From positions 1,550,001 through 1,614,000 of the forward strand of contig JAWZSP010000005.1 in assembly GCA_034401135.1 (NCBI GenBank): a DNA stretch of 64,000 bases. The letters run 5' to 3'. The DNA comes from Volutella citrinella. Taxonomy: Eukaryota > Ascomycota > Sordariomycetes > Hypocreales > Nectriaceae. The notes beneath the pieces were generated by a model. That model searched no databases, was not told the origin of the DNA, and was given only the letters and a program-made list of their open reading frames with translations. Of this stretch, positions 57,557 to 64,000 are shown one piece after another (within the stretch, counting starts at the first letter, position 1; the number at the start of each line of letters is the position of its first letter). The position numbers and the translations under genes are program-made.

Positions 57557-60500
57557 ATGGACTCTCCATCTGGAGTCACGATGACCCCCCCGGCTGTTGC
57601 TTCGCTGCGGGCGCCAGAGGCGGCCGCTATGGAGAGATCCTTCAGCCAAGACATACGAGACGAGCGTGAAGACCTACGCGAAGCTGCCGAGCAGACCCTG
57701 AATACCATTGTTGATCTCAACCTCGATGGGACAATCAAATGGGTCAGCCCGTCGTGGACGGATGTAATTGGAACGCAGTTCGAGAAAGTCAATGGAGTTC
57801 CAATCTCTGACTTGATTGTCAGCGACAATAAATTTGTCTTCACCGAGGTTGTTGACTCAATGAAAAAGGACGATTCTAGGAGCCACCGAGTTCGTTTTGC
57901 CGTTCAGCTCGGCCCTCTGTCCAAGCTCTTGGAACCCACCGATGCAGAGGGGGCTGAAACGGAAACCCAGCTGTCACAGACCGCGGATTTCGAAGCACAG
58001 GGGATAATGGTGTATGACAGTGTATCCGGCGGGGAGAGCCATGTACGTGTGAGAAGTGCCCTTGTTTGGATCTCTGCTAATAGTCGTGTTAGACGATGTG
58101 GATGATCCGCCCATGGATTGCCCCGCGTGAGATCAAGATCGACCTGCCTAGCATCATCGTCAACTCCCTGGGCTCAGGGGCCGAAGTACTCGCCGGATAT
58201 TTGACGCAACTCGCCGAGTGTGGTCTCGATGAGCCGGAACAGCAAGAGCCACCACCACCGGTTTTGTGCCGCATCTGCGAACGCCAGATTCCCCGCTGGT
58301 GGTTCGAGAAGCACACCGACGTGTGTCTGCAGGAACATCGGGCAGAGATGGATGTCCAAATGGCGCAGGAAAATCTAACAGAGCATCGTCATTCCATTGT
58401 CAAGGTTCTCGATGCCCTGGAGGCCCGCAGAAGTCGGTCTTTGACGGGCGAGCAGGTATCTATCCCTGCGGCTGAATACAAAGGCCTGCCAATTGGGCCA
58501 CCCCCTTCCACACAGTCCTCCCCTGGCAGCTCACTGCCTCGATCAACAGAGCGGTCAGGTGGCCTTGGTCATACCAGAGCACGATCCTTTGCTGTTCGAC
58601 GGCCTCAGGCTCGAATCGTGGAACTTCTCATGGATCTATGCGATACGGCAATGGAAGTCAGCACACCAACAATCAGAGAGTCACCCTCGCAGCAGAACAA
58701 TGGTGAAATCCGCACGCAATCGCCCCAATCAGAGTCTCGCATATCTCAAGTCCTCCAGTGGCAGTCGCCAAGCACAAACACCCTGGAGCAAGAGCAGGGA
58801 CTGGCGCTTCTCTGTGCTGATACTGAGAAAGTTGCAAGAGCCAAGGTGGATGCCGTGTTTCGACATCGCAAAATCATTGAATATGCCGAGAGAATCCGTA
58901 TCGAGCTCGCTGTCCTCGTTCAAGATTGCATCGACGAGGCCCTACGGAAAGCCGCTCGAATCGCTGCTGGCGACTTGACGGACTCGACGGAGGAGGAAGA
59001 GGAAGAGCTGCCTGCGCAATGGGACCAACGCGAGGACCAACCGGAGGAGCCAAAAGGGCAGCAGGATTCTCGAGGAGAGGAAAACTATTCTGAGCCGCTG
59101 ACAAGCCCGTCTGCCCTTGCTGCTGCGCTTCGTCAGATGGACCTCTCATCTGATAGCCGCATTCGATCATCACGGCCCACTTCCTTCATTGCGTCGACCA
59201 GATCGAGCAGCCCTAAGGAGTGTCCGACGCCTCGATCGCATTTTGGTGGCCCTAGCAGCTTGAGTCTCTCGCGAGATAACCGCAGGGACTCACTGTGCCT
59301 CGAAAACGAGAATGTTGAGAGCGAAGGGAGCATGAGATCCTCCTCCGTTGCCTCTCGCAATGCCCCACGGACGGAATCCCCAATCTCAGAGTTTGGGGAC
59401 CTTCGACGTGCTGCAAGCTCCCGGCGACATCATCGGCGAAGCCTGATCCTCCCTGGCACGACATCGCCTCGCCGCCAGGAGTCTCCCTCTCGATCAACCC
59501 AGCCCTCCTCCCCACTACGAATAAAGCCTCGGAATCTCCCATTTTCGCATGATGGTCTGGCTTCTCCAGAAGCGTCGCCTATGCTCCCTGGCGTTGACTT
59601 TAGCTCCCCGGCTCCAATGTCCCACCGCCACCATCGGAGACAATCGTCGGCAGCCATCTCAGACTTCGTCATGAAGCCGCCTCCGTCACCGCGTCTGGGC
59701 GCGCAGCCACCCCCCCAGCCTCGTCCCACTCAGCCGTCAATCAAGGACTTCGAAATTATCAAGCCCATCAGTAAAGGTGCCTTCGGCAGTGTCTACCTCT
59801 CAAAGAAGAAGTCCACCGGAGAGTACTTTGCCATCAAAGTTCTGAAGAAGGCTGACATGGTTGCCAAGAACCAGGTCGGCAACGTCAAGGCTGAGCGGGC
59901 CATCATGATGTGGCAGGGCCAGAGCGACTTCGTTGCCAAGCTGTACTGGACATTTTCCAGCAAAGACTATTTATATCTTGTCATGGAGTATCTTAACGGC
60001 GGCGATTGTGCTTCACTGATCAAGGTTCTTGGTGGATTGTCAGAGGATTGGGCGAAAAAGTACCTCGGCGAAGTTGTCCTAGGTGTAGAGCATCTGCACA
60101 GTCGGGGCATCATCCACCGAGACTTGAAGCCAGATAACCTCTTGATTGATCAAAGAGGTCACCTGAAATTGACCGATTTTGGGTTGTCTCGCATGGGTCT
60201 AGTAGGGCGACAAAAGCGAGCATTGAACAGCGAGAGTGCAGACGGAACCCCTGATTTGCTGAAGCAGGGACCATTTGCGCGATCTGCATCCATCGCAAGC
60301 TCGCGATCAACGTCCCTCGACCTGCATGGTCATACGCACTCCCCGAGCATGACGCCGCAGATGACGCCGGATGTTGGAAGTCTTGGCCAGCCATCTTACT
60401 TCAGCCTTGTGCAAGAGCCTCGTCGAGTGTCCAGCAGCCACCGGAGCGATAGTGGTGGAAGCGAGACGCTGGCACACATGGTCACGAACTTCTCCCTCAA

Positions 60501-63351
60501 CGATTCCGATGGCGGATCCCAAGTCAACAGTCTCAAGTCGCCTGTGGACGAGGAGGCAATTGCGCAAGGCTCACCCGACTTGCCACCACACGGCACTGGA
60601 GCCCGGGCGAGCATGGACAGCCATCACCGGAATTCTCTCCCTCCTTCCAACATGATGCCTCCGCCCATGGCTCTCTTCAATCCGGAAGATACGAACCGGC
60701 GCTTCGTTGGCACACCCGACTACCTTGCCCCCGAGACCATTAAGGGTGACAAGCAAGACGAAACCAGTGATTGGTGGTCTGTAGGCTGCATCGTGTTCGA
60801 GTTCCTCTATGGCATTCCGCCATTTCACGCCGACGAGGCTGAACAGGTTTTCGAGAACATACTGGCCCGCAAGATTCAGTGGCCCGACGAAAACGAATGC
60901 GAGCCCATTTCCGACGAAGCAAAGGACTTCATAAACAAATTGCTATGCATGGAGCCTCAGCAACGTCTTGGATCAAACCGTGAGGAGCGGTTCGCCTCTG
61001 GAGGCGAAGAAATCCGCAACCACTCCTGGTTCAATGATCTCAACTGGGAGACCCTGCTCGAGGACGAAGCACAATTCGTCCCCCAGCCGGAGAACCCAGA
61101 AGACACGGAATACTTTGACGCTCGAGGCGCCGTGCTACAATCTTTTGCCGAAGAACTGGAGGACCAACACTCGCCTCCGTCGTCCCACACCGGATCCGAG
61201 TATCCCGACAGACCGCACGATGCCCTATCCAGAGTTCGGTCACAGGTCAATTCCATGAACCGGAAGCTGATGCCATTGCATATACCTCCTCATGTGCGCG
61301 ACCTCAAGTCACGACGACTCAGCGAACCGGTGGCTGTAGATGACTTTGGGACATTCACGTTCAAGAATTTGCCTGTACTTGAGAAAGCAAACAAAGATGT
61401 CATCCAAAAACTACGCGCAGAGGCATTGGCAGCACAGAGCAAGCAGTCTGCCGTTAGTCCCGGAGGCGCACCTGTCATCACCTCGCCAGGACCGCAGTCA
61501 TTGGAAGGGAGCCCCGTTCTTTCAAATCCCATTTCGCGAACAATTTCAAATGCAAAGGCCGCCAACAGACCGCAGTCGCCTTCAGGCCTTGGCCACGCGA
61601 ATGCGTCCCCTAGCCGGGTCTCCCAGCCATCGTCCCCACTGCTGGTCTCATTCGTGGCGGGGCAGGGCGCTGAAGGACGGCGAAAAGCATCGAGCAACTC
61701 GTCGAGCTTGTCACACCAATCTAGCGCATCTCTGCAACCAAACGCTGCCTTTGAGATCCCCAAGGTCCCGCCAAGCCTACAAAAAGCGGCAACAACGACC
61801 TCGGCATCCCCGGCCAAGCCCGCGCGGACACCGGGGGCACCCCCAGCTCCACTGTCACTCTCACCTCAGAAGTCTGTTGCTACTCCCAGACAAGCAAGCG
61901 GATCATCTGGCGGGCGCTCCCGGTCCCTGACTGTCGGTTCTCCCTCGCAGGATGGCAGCCCCATAGCTTCCGATATTCTTCAACACCACCGGAATAGGAG
62001 GAGCCAGGTGTTCGACATGTCTCCGTCTTCCTCCGACAACGAGGGAGAGAAGCACAATGCCCTCCTCCGCGTACAGCGACGCAGGCAGAGCTCCAGGCGA
62101 CTGTCCCAAATCGCGTTTGACGGGGGGCCAACATTCCGGCCATTGGATGTTCTGATTTGCGAAGACCATCCTGTTTCCCGGATGGTTATGGAAAAGCTGC
62201 TGGAAAAGCTTCGTTGCCGTACAATTTCCGTGGCGAACGGTTCCGAAGCAGTCCGATATTCGATGAGCGAGATCAAGTTCGATGTCATCTTCCTGGAATA
62301 CCAGCTTCCTCAAATCAGTGGTGCGGATGTAGCCAGGATGATCCGGGAGACCAAGAATGCCAATTCCCACACACCCATCGTCGCCATCACCGCTTACCTC
62401 AAGGAGCTCCAAGCACCGCACTACTTTGATTCTTTGATCGAAAAGCCTATCAGCTCATCAAAATTGATTGAAGTTCTGCGAGGGCTTTGCCAGTGGCGCC
62501 CAGAATCGCCGGGACAAGGCGCCTCGGGCAGCCTGCCAAGGCCTGTTCCGCTGGGGATTCGAAAAGCCAACTCTCGCGTCGAAGATAGCCCGACATCGAG
62601 CTCCTCAACCTTTGCTGGACGGCTCGGGGCCGCGATGATGTCGAGTCGAGAGGACTCTATCAGTTCATCCCTTTTTGGGGATTCTGAGTCTGTGGGGACT
62701 GGCGACATCCCGGTGGTAATCAGCCGCAAGGCGACAAACGAATGGGATGAAGGGAATGGTGGCCTTGGTATAACCACAGACGCGGAGCACCTCTACGGCC
62801 CCGACAGCGCTGGTAAGTTAATTCCCCAGTTACTGTCTCAGCAGTCGGCGCCGGGGCATATGGAGCATGGACCGCAGGCCTTTGACCGGCTCAGGGCCAA
62901 GAAGGATGTGGGTCCACAGATGCCAACACCGTTCCTCGAAGGCACTGAATCCGCCGACGATGAAGACGAGGAACTCGGAACCAGGCGAGAGAAGCATTTG
63001 AAGCGCAGCAGTCAACAGATGCTGGGCAAAGCCGGCCTCCCCAGTTCAAAGCTGGGCATCGAGATGATGCGAGCCAACAGCCACGACAGCGTGACAATGG
63101 GATCCGAGAGCACGCCCGAGGCCGTGACCCAGGTTGTTACGACCCCATCCAAGGAGATGGAGACGGGAGTGTTGGAGGGCCAGTTGCCGGTGCCAGCCTT
63201 TACCCCACCCGAGCCGAGCTCCAAGTCCAAGGAAGGGGGCCCTGAGCCGGACGGACCCGGCAGTGTGGATGCAACGCCACGTCCGCAGGCGTTTCGAGGA
63301 GGGGATGGTGATGATGCGGATGAGCCAACGCCGCGACCACCTGGGAAGTGA
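57557..63351 (+). CDS. RIM15: RIM15/Greatwall-type AGC kinase with PAS-like and receiver-like regions
   Basis: Nutrient-regulated kinase that promotes quiescence, in yeast by phosphorylating endosulfines that inhibit PP2A. Exons are 57557-58042 and 58093-63351, giving 1914 aa. The intron is 50 nt. A PAS-like segment (NTIVDLNLDGTIKWVSPSW) is near residues 50-90. A zinc-finger segment CRICERQIPRWWFEKHTDVC follows near residue 220. The kinase domain (about 715-1145) has GAFGSV, HRDLKPDN (about 838) and DFG (about 857), then an insert of about 170 residues before GTPDYLAPE. A receiver-like domain (about 1510-1625) has acidic E1519/D1520 and K1613, but Glu1564 where receivers have the phospho-accepting Asp. 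The N- and C-terminal flanks are Ser/Pro-rich. Confidence 0.95.
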
Positions 63352-64000
63352 GAAGGCTCCTCTCGTCTCTGGCCATGACGAAGATGGGAAGGACGATGGA
63401 CACTTTGGAGGATCCCCATTTGGGGATAGCTTTTGCTTCAAACAGCTATGCACTATTTCATTTGTAACGGACAGCAGCGTGGCGTTTGAGCGGAGAGAAC
63501 TGAGCTAGCTGAGCTGAGCTGAGCGGAGCTGAGCTGTATTGTGGATGGCAGGAACTCTCATCTCAACGCATGCATTGTATTGAATCAACAAGAAGGGCTG
63601 GGTGGACAGGATCTCACTACGGACAAGACTGCATGCCGAGTGTAGAAATGCGGGAAGGGCTATCGGATGGCATGGCCACCGACAAGGGTGCTGGAGTTTT
63701 GATCTACTGCGAATCTTCATCTTTACGTGGAGCAGGGCGGTTGGACCAAACAAATAAGTCGAGGCCAACCGAAGGTGCAACGAGTCGTGCACGAGCGTCT
63801 GTGTCAAATATTGCTGTGGTGTAGGTTGCAGCGCCAAGGTGATGCCAGCTGCCGCATTGCTCGGGGCTCATCCACTGTACAAGAGCCAAGGGGAGGAAAT
63901 GCCAAAGCTTGAGACAAGATCTACGTACCTACTATATTCTCATGAAAATTCGTACACTCTGCCTTTTCCTAGAAACATGGTCGTGGCATGTGTGTCGGTC
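63352..64000. other. RIM15 3' flank to window edge
   Basis: 649 bp. It holds an AGCTG-type repeat at 63501-63536. No gene supported before the edge. Confidence 0.55.
63501..63536. repeat. Imperfect (GAGCT)n repeat
   Basis: About six GAGCT/GAGCTGAGCT-type units with two interruptions, about 150 bp 3' of the RIM15 stop. Confidence 0.85.

Noticed and set aside
1..64000. Biosynthetic cluster, transposon, CRISPR or defence-like system
   Set aside because: No polyketide, peptide-synthetase, terpene, transposase, reverse-transcriptase, NLR or repeat-spacer signal was recognised on either strand.

Overview
This window is nuclear DNA of a filamentous ascomycete (Pezizomycotina). It is most likely a Sordariomycete and plausibly from the Hypocreales; that placement is inferred from the look of the proteins and not from any search. 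The genes have many short introns (about 47-135 nt, with GTRNGT donors, CTRAC branch points and YAG acceptors), moderately GC-rich coding DNA, and spacers of 0.4-6 kb. I see no mobile element, CRISPR array, rRNA gene or prokaryotic operon structure. I built the gene models by hand by joining exons at splice sites so that the frame is kept and the protein families stay intact. Exon lengths sum to whole codons in every spliced model.

Layout. 1-9 kb: the 3' end of an unidentified gene, APS kinase (MET14, sulfate assimilation), V-ATPase subunit C (VMA5), an AT-hook protein and an F-box protein. 9.1-15.3 kb: a 6.3-kb stretch with no supportable gene. 15.3-23.4 kb: a conserved protein of unknown function, ESCRT-I subunit VPS37, nucleoporin NUP84, the mitochondrial twin-CX9C protein CMC4 and SUMO (SMT3). 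23.9-30.4 kb: a three-LIM-domain protein, a second twin-CX9C protein (COX19) and the dynamin-like GTPase VPS1. 30.9-38.3 kb: a large F-box/zinc-finger protein and a Zn2Cys6 transcription factor. 40.9-46.1 kb: a monothiol CGFS glutaredoxin, actin-binding ABP1 and a small CYSTM-type protein. 47.3-53.5 kb: a zinc-binding protein of unknown function, eIF3 subunit d and a bZIP transcription factor. 55.9 kb: an intron-containing tRNA-Arg(UCU). 57.6-63.4 kb: a RIM15/Greatwall-type kinase with PAS-like, zinc-finger, kinase and receiver-like regions.

This is mainly a housekeeping chromosome segment, not an accessory island or gene cluster. Several products act in shared compartments: vacuole and endosome (VMA5, VPS37, VPS1), mitochondrial intermembrane space (CMC4, COX19), and nutrient or redox regulation (RIM15, GRX, MET14). 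Nothing indicates co-regulation. I did not find a convincing new biological system. The most unusual observations concern gene structure: a predicted 3-nt microexon that completes the Zn2Cys6 cluster, and a CMC4 gene whose first exon is only the start codon and whose third exon is 13 nt.
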